Of a DNA stretch of 64,000 nt, positions 15,570 to 23,947 are shown one piece after another. The stretch is taken from contig NZ_CP046640.1 in the NCBI RefSeq assembly GCF_017751145.1, forward strand, positions 3,862,494-3,926,493. The letters are read 5' to 3'. A model generated the notes under the pieces. The model was not told the origin of the DNA. It did no database searches and was given only the letters and a program-made list of their open reading frames with translations. Source of the DNA: Iocasia fonsfrigidae. GTDB lineage: Bacteria > Bacillota > Halanaerobiia > Halanaerobiales > DTU029. The stretch's first letter is position 1. Each line of letters opens with the position of its first letter. A program made the position numbers and the translations under genes.

Positions 15570-17305
15570 TAATCATCAGCACCCCCTTCTATTGCTAGCC
15601 ACATTACTTTTCCACTAGAAATTGTTACTTCTGCTAAATACTCTACTTTTTTAACCCAATATTCAGCACGATGGGCATGAATTCCAGTAAATCTAAAAGC
15701 ATATCGTCCTTTTGATAAATTAGAAATTGTAATTGATGTATCTACCTTACCAGTATAATCATCATAAAAATATTTTAATTCAGTCCAAAAACTTTGATTA
15801 ATTTCTTTATATTCTATTTTATATTTTATTCTAGGATGATGTCCAGGATCATCATCATATGCATAATATAATGTTGCACTTGTTGTGTTAGGGTCTGTAT
15901 ATGGAGTTATGTATTGTTGTGGAGCAGCTTTACCAGTTCTACCCTTTATTTTTGTATACCATAAATTACCTGTACTAGATATTTCTTTAGGAAAATCAGT
16001 CACTTTTATAAAATTATTAACACGAAAACCATCATTAGATATTTCTGTAGCATTGCTAATATAAATTTGATCACTTGAAGGAAAATCAGAAAGATAAGTT
16101 GTTAATTCATTAATTGCAGTTACCACTTTAGGCTTTCTCTTCCAATTCAATTCAATATAGTCCCCATCCTGTGCTGTTCCGCTAGCAATATTTTTACAAT
16201 ACCAATAAGGCTTATCTTCTCCCTCTTTATATAAATATAACCCTTTATCATCTAATCGAGAATAAAAACCATCACCATTAACTCTTATTCCATCATTATT
16301 AATTTTAACTGTATCACTAATTAAACTGAATTGTTCACTTTTTATCTCACCATTAAATAAAGCATTACCATTTTTATCTAATTTAAAGTTTTCTGTGAAT
16401 ATTTCTAATCCTTCACCATCAAGAACAAAAAAGTTATATTCACCAGAACCATCATCTTTACTAGCCCTTATTCCTATTTGGTTAGCATCCATAAAAATTG
16501 TACTACCTTCTGGTGTGGTATCTACTGCAAAGACAGCTTTATCTTCTCCTTCAATAATATCTCCATTTTCATCTGTAGGGAATAATCTAAAAGAATCGGC
16601 TACAAATTGTATATCTACTTTTTTTTCTGCTTCATTTACTTCTAAACCAATACCACCTATAATATCTTCACCATCAACATTTTTACCAACAATCCAGGTA
16701 TATTTGTCTTGTAATTCAGAAACTGGTACACCAGGATTTCTTAATGTCTCTGTTAAATTATTAGGACTTATTAAACTTTCATCAATATCAATAAATCTAA
16801 TTTTGAAAGTTTCTACATAAACAGGGTCAGATATAGTTGAATTATATAAAGAAGGACTCCAGTTATAGTGATAAACACTATCATATGCCCCAACTCTTAC
16901 TTTAAATATTTTACCTGTTTCTGCCTGATAATAAATTATTCTATCTTCTAATTCTTCAATATCATAATTTATAACCTCTTCATTTCCAACTGGATTATGA
17001 TTGTCATCTACTTCTTGAATATGAAGCCTATATCCCAAGATATCTTTTTCTTCAGATGTTTCATCATAAGGATAAACGGTTTGTGAAGTTTCTGAAAACG
17101 CTTTGGGTAAATTAATTTTAATACTTGCTATTAATCCTTGAACATCTTGCTCTTCTAATACTAATTGTTGGATACCTGGATGTTGCACTGTGATTTTACT
17201 TGGTTCACTATAATTACCGTTTTCATCTTTAGCTCGTATAACAAATGTATAATTAGTATCTCTTGGTGCACCCCTATTATATCTACCTTCAAAAGTATAA
17301 CCCAT
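15569..17305 (-). CDS. Tail central-fibre/tip protein, C-terminal part of a J-like hub
   Basis: A 578-residue protein that begins in the middle of a fibronectin-III domain: GYTFEGRYNRG then SPLIT-compatible strands NYTFVIRAKDENGNYSEPS, exactly the half missing from the end of the 868-residue hub protein. A second Fn3-like region follows (LGYRLHIQEVDDNHNP ... FKVRVGAYDSVYHYNWSPS), then a DUF1983-like stretch (IDESLISPNNLTETLR), a beta-rich region with repeated 'NNDGIRVNGDGF'-type turns, and a C-terminal domain. This order is that of lambda J-type host-specificity proteins downstream of the hub. It probably binds the target cell. See the finding on the split domain. Confidence 0.75.
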   Translation of the reverse strand: MGYTFEGRYNRGAPRDTNYTFVIRAKDENGNYSEPSKITVQHPGIQQLVLEEQDVQGLIASIKINLPKAFSETSQTVYPYDETSEEKDILGYRLHIQEVDDNHNPVGNEEVINYDIEELEDRIIYYQAETGKIFKVRVGAYDSVYHYNWSPSLYNSTISDPVYVETFKIRFIDIDESLISPNNLTETLRNPGVPVSELQDKYTWIVGKNVDGEDIIGGIGLEVNEAEKKVDIQFVADSFRLFPTDENGDIIEGEDKAVFAVDTTPEGSTIFMDANQIGIRASKDDGSGEYNFFVLDGEGLEIFTENFKLDKNGNALFNGEIKSEQFSLISDTVKINNDGIRVNGDGFYSRLDDKGLYLYKEGEDKPYWYCKNIASGTAQDGDYIELNWKRKPKVVTAINELTTYLSDFPSSDQIYISNATEISNDGFRVNNFIKVTDFPKEISSTGNLWYTKIKGRTGKAAPQQYITPYTDPNTTSATLYYAYDDDPGHHPRIKYKIEYKEINQSFWTELKYFYDDYTGKVDTSITISNLSKGRYAFRFTGIHAHRAEYWVKKVEYLAEVTISSGKVMWLAIEGGADD

Positions 17306-17315
17306 TTAACCACCC

Positions 17316-20081
17316 CTATTTACTATAATATCTACCTTTCATTAGTAATTCCCCTGCAATTTTACCATCAAATTCTGCTAGACCTATACCCTTAGCAATA
17401 AACTCTCCTTTAGTTATACTAGCAGGTTTTATAATTCCTGTCCCTAGACCATTACCTTCATATTCAATAAATGTTCCAACTATTACTCTATGATAACTAG
17501 TTCTACTTCTTTCACCACTACCTGCTCTTTCAGGAACTGAATTAATTGATTTAATTTTACTTTCTAAAATAGTTAATAGTTCTTTATTTACTTCTGTATT
17601 GATTGGGTTTGTATACGAATCAACTTTAATAGAAGTTATTCTACCAGGTTCAGACTTTATTTTTAAATAACTATTTATTGTTACAGTTCTTTTTTGTGTT
17701 GTATTAAAACCTATATTAAGTGTAGAAGTCACTCTTTGGGCTTGTTCTGTTATAATAGCAGGATTTTGGATATTATTTATATGAGAAGTTACTGTTACAA
17801 TTTGCATGGGTTTACTTTCTATTCTTCTCATATGTGATCTAACAATTGCAGGATTTGTAGCAACTTTAGAAATAATTTTATCTACTGAACTAAATTCATA
17901 TTCTGGTCTTATCTCAGTATTCATTTTGCTTATATATGATTCTACTGTTTTTTCAACTGCTTTTTTGGCTTCTGAAACAATTATATTCAAATGTGATTTT
18001 ACTATTCTAGCACCTTCAGCAGTAACATTAGAATCAATATTTTTTAAATAACTCTCTAATATTTTAACAACTTTTTCTCTATTAGTTTCAGAATCTATAC
18101 TATTAAGATAACTTTTAACTAATTGAGCAGTTTCTTTTTTAGTTGAAGAACTAATATTATTAACATGTGAATTTATTTTTCTTTCAATAGTTTCTTTAAT
18201 ATATTCATATCTTAAATCACTATTTATTTTATTTACATGAGAACTAATAATACGTGGAGCAGTAAATGCTTTTCCACCAAGTTTATAAGTATATGAAGTA
18301 ACTATTATATTAGGATCAGCTGTACCATATACAGAAAAAGAACTTAATTGTGGTGAATAAGATGTATCTCTTGTATTGTAATTGATTATTATTTTAATAG
18401 ATTCGCCAGGTAAAATATCAGCAATATCATAAGCATAACTGGTATCATGGTCTATTAAATTAAAGGTTTTTTCATCATTTATGGTTATTCTATCATCACT
18501 TGTCTGGATAGTGATTGTTCCAGAACTTACATCAGGTAGATTAGGAACAATTTTTAAAACATTAAACACAGGATTAAAACCTACAAAAGCCCATTCAGTC
18601 TCATAGCTGCCGGAAGTAGTATATACACCATCAACATTTAATCTCATATATACATTTTTATCAGTATGAGTACTAAAAACACCTTCAGCTTTATATTGAC
18701 TGGAATCACTTACACTTCTAGTTGTCTGTCCAAAAGAAGTTGCTAAAGGGTGGATATCTTTATCTACCCAGTGAATATCTCTGCTGTATCGAGAATAATG
18801 AACAATCCTATAAGTATTTCCAGCTAATAAAGTGGTATTAACTCCACTAACCTTAGCCCAACCTTCTGTAAGTTGAGGATTCTGTTCAATTGTTTCATTT
18901 ATCTTTTCCCAACCATTTTCAGTCTGTTCAAAGATACAGACTTTCATATTCATGGTTAATTCAGTAGTATACAATACTTCTATATCTTTAATCACAACTG
19001 ATTCAATTACATCAATTTCATAACCATAACCATAACTCCAACCCTCTTGAGTTGTTTGATAACCAGCTAACACATCAGTTGTTACATTTTCTCTTGTTTT
19101 GGCTAATTCAAGTTGCTTATTCTTGACTTTAGTATTATTAAATGTTCCATATTTAAAATTGTTATTGTCAAAAGTAATTAAAGGAGGATTTTGATAATTT
19201 AGTTGTTCAATATCAGATGCTATGTTTAAATGAGAATCTCCAAAAAACAAACTTCTAATTAACTCTACTTCAATAATATTACTATTAAATTCTTTATATT
19301 TAAGGAGAGATACTTCCTGTATTGAACTATATTTTATTTTAACTTTATTATTTTCATTATTATCCTTAATTAGAGAAATTTCTTGTTGAGAATCAATAAT
19401 TGATGAAAAAGAATTTGTTGTTACAGTTTGCAATGTTCCTTGTATTGATATTTGATATATAGTATCAGCAATTGCGTCAAGAGTCCACAGATTAGTTCCA
19501 TCCCAAGTCAATCCAAAGAGATAATATATAGAAATTGCAAAACTGGAAATAACATTTCCACTAATATCTAATTGATATATTGTACTAGGTTTATTAGCAA
19601 TGCTGCTCGAGCTCCATAAGTATTCTCCATCCCAAGTTAATCCTTGAATATTGCTATTATCGGGAGTTATAAAACTAGAAATAACATTTCCATTAATATC
19701 TAGTTGATAGATTATATTAGTATAACTACAGTGAACCCATAGATATTCTCCATCCCAAGTTAATCCTTGAGGAAATCTTTCCGGTGCAGGAAAATTAGAA
19801 ATAACATTTCCATTAATATCTAGTTGATAGATTGTATCTGTACCGTAATTGCAATACCACAAATATTCTCCATCCCAAGTTAATCCACCATGATTGTATT
19901 TATCTGGCGCAGAAAAACTAGAGATAATATTACCATTAATATCTAGCTGATAGATGTTTCCTATATTTTCTGTGTTATAATCTGACCCTGCAACCCATAG
20001 ATATTCTCCATCCCAAGTTAATCCAGCGGGATTTTCTCCTGGGCTAGAGAAACTAGAAATAACTTCCCAAACCAAATACAT
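17316..20081 (-). CDS. Giant tail-fibre-like adhesin with N-terminal beta-propeller and C-terminal repeats
   Basis: About 921 residues. Residues ~10-235 hold five propeller blades, each with GLTWDGEYLW and IYQLDINGNVISSF; the N-terminal WEVISSFSSP supplies a closing strand. A beta-sandwich middle region follows, with a carbohydrate-module-like segment (TTELTMNMKVCIFEQTENGW). The last ~280 residues carry about ten degenerate repeats of the form V.S(H/Y)(L/V)N.I.S, probably helical. ATG at 20081 is preferred, just after GGAGGGGGTG. It lies inside the fibre cassette that splits the hub gene. Likely a receptor-binding or decorating fibre; target unknown. Confidence 0.65.
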   Translation of the reverse strand: MYLVWEVISSFSSPGENPAGLTWDGEYLWVAGSDYNTENIGNIYQLDINGNIISSFSAPDKYNHGGLTWDGEYLWYCNYGTDTIYQLDINGNVISNFPAPERFPQGLTWDGEYLWVHCSYTNIIYQLDINGNVISSFITPDNSNIQGLTWDGEYLWSSSSIANKPSTIYQLDISGNVISSFAISIYYLFGLTWDGTNLWTLDAIADTIYQISIQGTLQTVTTNSFSSIIDSQQEISLIKDNNENNKVKIKYSSIQEVSLLKYKEFNSNIIEVELIRSLFFGDSHLNIASDIEQLNYQNPPLITFDNNNFKYGTFNNTKVKNKQLELAKTRENVTTDVLAGYQTTQEGWSYGYGYEIDVIESVVIKDIEVLYTTELTMNMKVCIFEQTENGWEKINETIEQNPQLTEGWAKVSGVNTTLLAGNTYRIVHYSRYSRDIHWVDKDIHPLATSFGQTTRSVSDSSQYKAEGVFSTHTDKNVYMRLNVDGVYTTSGSYETEWAFVGFNPVFNVLKIVPNLPDVSSGTITIQTSDDRITINDEKTFNLIDHDTSYAYDIADILPGESIKIIINYNTRDTSYSPQLSSFSVYGTADPNIIVTSYTYKLGGKAFTAPRIISSHVNKINSDLRYEYIKETIERKINSHVNNISSSTKKETAQLVKSYLNSIDSETNREKVVKILESYLKNIDSNVTAEGARIVKSHLNIIVSEAKKAVEKTVESYISKMNTEIRPEYEFSSVDKIISKVATNPAIVRSHMRRIESKPMQIVTVTSHINNIQNPAIITEQAQRVTSTLNIGFNTTQKRTVTINSYLKIKSEPGRITSIKVDSYTNPINTEVNKELLTILESKIKSINSVPERAGSGERSRTSYHRVIVGTFIEYEGNGLGTGIIKPASITKGEFIAKGIGLAEFDGKIAGELLMKGRYYSK

Positions 20082-20108
20082 CACCCCCTCCACTACTCCT
20101 AATCACTT

Positions 20109-22976
20109 TTAATTCTCTACCCATGTAGCTCCATATATAACACCATGATTATCATTACCACTAGAATCAATTAATACTCCATGATTAACTTGTCTATCAC
20201 ATCTATAGTAAACGACTAAGCCTTCTTCATCTCCTGTAAGTCGTCTGTTCATGTTATTTTTTATTTCTTGTTGTGATAAAGTTCTATTCCAGATACGAAC
20301 TTCATCTAACATATGTTTACCATATGAATTTTGGACGCTATTTATAAAATGTCCTCCAACTATAGTATAATCTAAAGTGCTATTTATAATTGTATTTCCT
20401 TGAAAAGATGATACAAGCTGTCCTTCTTTATAAATATATAATACTCCCGAAGTGTCTCTAGAAAATACAAAGTTTAGAAATTCATCGTAGTCATCCGTTG
20501 TTAACTGATATGATACTGTTCCGGGGTCAGAACTAGAATTATCAGCCCATTCAAAGCGCAATCTACCTGTTTCAAACTCCACAAATATTCCTAACCCATA
20601 ACCTTGCCATCCATTATTATTCTGTCCGATTAAATAAGCCCTTTTATTTAATCCACGTTCGCTACTATCCAGATATACCTTTAAATCAACAGTAAATTCT
20701 AAGGTTTTTACTAATATAGAATTTACTTTTACATAATCATCGATGCCATCAAAAGATAATGAATAAGGATTATAATTATCTAATACTTCTCCACCTGTAG
20801 TAGCAACTGCTCTGTAATAATAAGGTTTACTATTATCTAATCCTGTGATGGTTTTTGAAAATGTTATAGGTAATACTAAGTTTTCAGGGGATTCAGTATA
20901 TGTTGCACCATTAATAATACCATCATTACCATTACCTGATAAATCTACTAGAGTAGTTTCATCATTATTAGAATTATCACAATTATAATAAGCTATTAAT
21001 CCTTCTTCAGTACCTGTTAATTTTTTATTCATGTAATATTGGATTTCTGATTGAGTTCTATCATAATTCCATATTCTGAATTCATTAATATTACCATACC
21101 AATACCTATCTGTGTTAAAACCTCTTCCTATTTGAACATCAGACATATTCGATGGTATATAAGAATGAGATTCATCAAAAACTAATTCTCCATCTAAATA
21201 ACCTTTGACATTATTAGAACTAAAATCCCACACCAATGCTACATGGTAAATTGTATTAACCATTAAAGAATTGGTATAAACATGATTTAAATGAGACGAA
21301 CTATTCCCTATGCATGCGACAAATCTACCGTTAACATTCTCTTCAAAACGAATGGCATTATCACCACCTGCAAAATTCGTTGTAAAACAATTATTATAAT
21401 TTTCCAGTGCTTTAGAATCCATCATAAATTCAATAGTGCCTATAGTAGTTTGATTACCCAAATTTCCTATATCCACATAATCATCAACTCCATCAAAACT
21501 TAATACAGTATCTTTAATAGTTTGAGGTTCTGTTTCCTGTATTTCATAAACATTATCAGATAACTCTAATTCTGCTTCTCCTGGTACATAACTAGCGCCA
21601 TATATAGTACCATCATTTCCGTTACCAGTAGCATCAATTAAAGTATTTCCAGTTCCTTCATCACAACGGTAATATGCTACAAGACCCGGTTCATTACCTG
21701 TAAGTTGTATATTCATATTATTTTGTATTTCTTGTTGGGATAAGGAACGGTTCCATATTCTTATCTCATCTACTCCCATTTCAGAAAATTGTGTATTATT
21801 ATCACTTCTTTTTCCTAGAATTAAATTATATTGTCCTAATGCATCATTAGCATGTGACCATGTATGTAATAATTCACCATCTACATAAAAATAAACATTA
21901 ATTCCATCACGTACAATAGAAGCCATTTGCTGTTTAGAATTAAGACTAAAGTCAGGATAATTATTAAGATAATCAGCACCCCAAATCATTCTCAACATTC
22001 CATCATCCATACGTTTTATCATCCAACGATTGCTCCCATAGCCTCCGTAGTCAATAAACGTTTGAATTTGATTTTTGTCAGTTAATTGCATAAAAAATTC
22101 TATAGTAAAACTATCTTGTATCAATGCAGATTGATAAGGAATTTCTACATAATCATCAACACCATCAAAACTTAAAGCATATGGATTATTAATATTATTT
22201 AATTTACTAAATTCAGGATTAGTACTATATTGGAATTTACAATCTACAGTAGGGTAATTAATAATTTCTTTTAATTTTCCATTAAGTGTCATCCTATCAT
22301 AAGTAACATCTGTTGGTGGTAAAGTTGCTACATCAAGAAATTTTGTTTTAAAATCAACTGATCCATTTACATATGTTGCACCATAAATTATTCCATCATT
22401 TCCATTAGAAGAAGAGTCAATTAAAGTATTTCCAGAACCTTCATCACATCTATAATGTGCAACTAAACCTTCCTCATCTTCTGATAAATATTTATTTATA
22501 TTATCTTGTATTTCTAATAAAAAATAAGTACCTTTTCTTATTATAATTTCATCTAAATTACCATTTAAATAAAATTGTGAAGCAATACCACTTTTACCTA
22601 ATATAAAATCGAAATTTCCTATATTTCCAGAATAAGGCATTGAAAATTTCTCATCTGCCACTATAAAATTTATAGTTGTTCCATTCCTATGTAAAATAAT
22701 AGGAAGCCAAGTATCAATATATTCATTTGCGGTAACAAAACGTTCTGCCCCATTAAAAAATAATCGAATATTATTAGTTCCACTTTTTGTTATTATTGTA
22801 AACCCTTCCGAAGAATTATACCCTAAAGAAATTAATGTTTGATAAGTACTTGAATTTTTTAAATATGCCCAAAATGAAATATAAAAATCATCTGAATTAA
22901 GATTAAAATTTGATGAAATTTGAACGTAATCATCAACACCATCAAAACTAAGTGCATATGGATTATTTAAAGCCAT
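20109..22976 (-). CDS. LamG/concanavalin-like tail-fibre adhesin with four lectin domains
   Basis: About 955 residues made of four concanavalin A-like (LamG, Laminin_G_3) domains. Each opens with (Y)ALSFDGVDDYV or a close variant (near residues 10, 270, 495 and 745) and closes with a copy of GLVAYYRCDEGSGNTLID followed by a GNDGxIYGATY turn. Short Fn3-like linkers lie between them. There is no signal peptide; export would occur as part of the particle or on lysis. ATG at 22976 is chosen over upstream in-frame starts because GGGGGTGAT precedes it. LamG domains bind glycans, which suits a target-recognition fibre. Confidence 0.72.
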   Translation of the reverse strand: MALNNPYALSFDGVDDYVQISSNFNLNSDDFYISFWAYLKNSSTYQTLISLGYNSSEGFTIITKSGTNNIRLFFNGAERFVTANEYIDTWLPIILHRNGTTINFIVADEKFSMPYSGNIGNFDFILGKSGIASQFYLNGNLDEIIIRKGTYFLLEIQDNINKYLSEDEEGLVAHYRCDEGSGNTLIDSSSNGNDGIIYGATYVNGSVDFKTKFLDVATLPPTDVTYDRMTLNGKLKEIINYPTVDCKFQYSTNPEFSKLNNINNPYALSFDGVDDYVEIPYQSALIQDSFTIEFFMQLTDKNQIQTFIDYGGYGSNRWMIKRMDDGMLRMIWGADYLNNYPDFSLNSKQQMASIVRDGINVYFYVDGELLHTWSHANDALGQYNLILGKRSDNNTQFSEMGVDEIRIWNRSLSQQEIQNNMNIQLTGNEPGLVAYYRCDEGTGNTLIDATGNGNDGTIYGASYVPGEAELELSDNVYEIQETEPQTIKDTVLSFDGVDDYVDIGNLGNQTTIGTIEFMMDSKALENYNNCFTTNFAGGDNAIRFEENVNGRFVACIGNSSSHLNHVYTNSLMVNTIYHVALVWDFSSNNVKGYLDGELVFDESHSYIPSNMSDVQIGRGFNTDRYWYGNINEFRIWNYDRTQSEIQYYMNKKLTGTEEGLIAYYNCDNSNNDETTLVDLSGNGNDGIINGATYTESPENLVLPITFSKTITGLDNSKPYYYRAVATTGGEVLDNYNPYSLSFDGIDDYVKVNSILVKTLEFTVDLKVYLDSSERGLNKRAYLIGQNNNGWQGYGLGIFVEFETGRLRFEWADNSSSDPGTVSYQLTTDDYDEFLNFVFSRDTSGVLYIYKEGQLVSSFQGNTIINSTLDYTIVGGHFINSVQNSYGKHMLDEVRIWNRTLSQQEIKNNMNRRLTGDEEGLVVYYRCDRQVNHGVLIDSSGNDNHGVIYGATWVEN

Positions 22977-22998
22977 TCCTATCACCCCCATCAAAGTA

Positions 22999-23020
22999 AG
23001 AGTGGAAATTAATCCACTCT
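22999..23020. other. Hairpin just upstream of the LamG gene
   Basis: AGAGTGGA / TCCACTCT, a perfect 8-bp stem with a six-base loop, overlaps the end of the 37-residue gene and lies about 15 bases before the LamG ribosome site. On the plus strand it is followed by a T run, on the minus strand it is not, so it is more likely an mRNA stability or translation element than a terminator of the operon. Confidence 0.45.
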
Positions 23021-23122
23021 TTTTTCTTTTTCTTTTGCTTTCAACTTTTCATTCATTTTTTCAGGATTAAACAAATTTCCTATATCAATTCTACTGTTTA
23101 CTACTACTGTTTTTTCATCCAT
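23009..23122 (-). CDS. 37-residue basic/acidic helical small protein in the fibre cassette
   Basis: Opens MDEKTVVVNSRIDIGNLFNP and ends in a charged helix rich in K and E. The ATG at 23122 follows AGGTGGTG at good spacing, and the gene fits exactly between the 117-residue gene and the LamG gene. No family recognised; possibly a small fibre chaperone, but that is only a guess from position. Confidence 0.5.
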   Translation of the reverse strand: MDEKTVVVNSRIDIGNLFNPEKMNEKLKAKEKEKRVD

Positions 23123-23124
23123 AA

Positions 23125-23478
23125 TTACACCACCTGGGGAATTTCAATACGATGCTTTACGGTCAGTTCATCACTGGTAGTATTAATCGTAAATGCTTCA
23201 AAAGTCTCATCTGCTAAAGGTTCACCTTCTGTTGCTACATTATAAATTTCACTACCCGCAAAAATTTGAGGTGTGGTAACATCTGTATCTGCTCCTGATA
23301 TTACGGTAGTTAATTCTAACACCTGTGCTCCAACAGCATGTGTCCAGGAAACCCTTGCATCAGCAGTAGAAAGTCTAAGTATTTCTGCATCTTCATCATC
23401 TCTCAAAGAATGATAAATCCAATTTGCCTCAATAAAATCCCTTACAGTTTGATAGCCAGCTTCTGTTATTTCAGCCAT
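23125..23478 (-). CDS. Small tail-appendage protein
   Basis: A 117-residue protein: an N-terminal helix (AEITEAGYQTVRDFIEANW) followed by beta-strands (ILRLSTADARVSWTHAVGAQVLELTTVISGADTDV, TVKHRIEIPQVV). The helix-plus-beta pattern and position suggest a fibre-attachment or baseplate-decorating subunit that begins the inserted fibre cassette. No catalytic motif. I do not recognise a named family. Confidence 0.55.
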   Translation of the reverse strand: MAEITEAGYQTVRDFIEANWIYHSLRDDEDAEILRLSTADARVSWTHAVGAQVLELTTVISGADTDVTTPQIFAGSEIYNVATEGEPLADETFEAFTINTTSDELTVKHRIEIPQVV

Positions 23479-23528
23479 ATTATAAACACTCTCCTTTTGG
23501 TTTTTTATATTTTAAATTTGCTTAAAAT

Positions 23529-23936
23529 TTAATTCAATGTTAATTGTAAACCACCAGCAGGAATTCTATAGGTATCTCCTGCAAAAACCTCTCTTACATT
23601 AGCAGCAGGACACCAGTATAAAATATTACCTCCTGTTACTGCATCACAAACAATGGCATATTTTACGTTTGTTACAGGCATATCAACAAAATCAATACTA
23701 GTATCATTTTCAATAGTAGCCTTTCCATCTGCCTGTGTAACTCCAGTAAAAGAAATTACTTTTCTATCCCCTGAATAAGCAGTTATTTCATTTGTTAAAT
23801 CACCTTCTTCCAATTCTGTATCAGTAGCAATATCATTTACTAATCCTAAATAAATTGTTATAGGTGAATTATAAGTGATTCCATTAAAGATATGATTTAA
23901 TATTTTTTCTTCTAAATAATTGCTTATATTAGCCAT
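23529..23936 (-). CDS. Tail protein of the small phage fibre family
   Basis: A 135-residue protein opening ANISNYLEEKILNHIFNGI, then SPITIYLGLVNDIATDTELEEGDL, KVISFTGVTQADGKATIEN, and a beta-rich end with ILYWCPAANVREVFAGDTYRIPAGGLQL. The sequence K-I-L-x-H-x-F-x-G ... Y-L-G-L is a recurrent feature of small phage tail proteins. ATG follows GGGAGGTGAG, which itself overlaps the stop region of the hub gene. First gene of the cassette between the two halves of the hub. Confidence 0.65.
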   Translation of the reverse strand: MANISNYLEEKILNHIFNGITYNSPITIYLGLVNDIATDTELEEGDLTNEITAYSGDRKVISFTGVTQADGKATIENDTSIDFVDMPVTNVKYAIVCDAVTGGNILYWCPAANVREVFAGDTYRIPAGGLQLTLN

Positions 23937-23947
23937 AACTCACCTCC

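Noticed and set aside
19440..20060. Regularly spaced short repeats that look CRISPR-like
   Set aside because: They keep one reading frame and encode the propeller blades GLTWDGEYLW ... IYQLDINGN; no cas genes are nearby.
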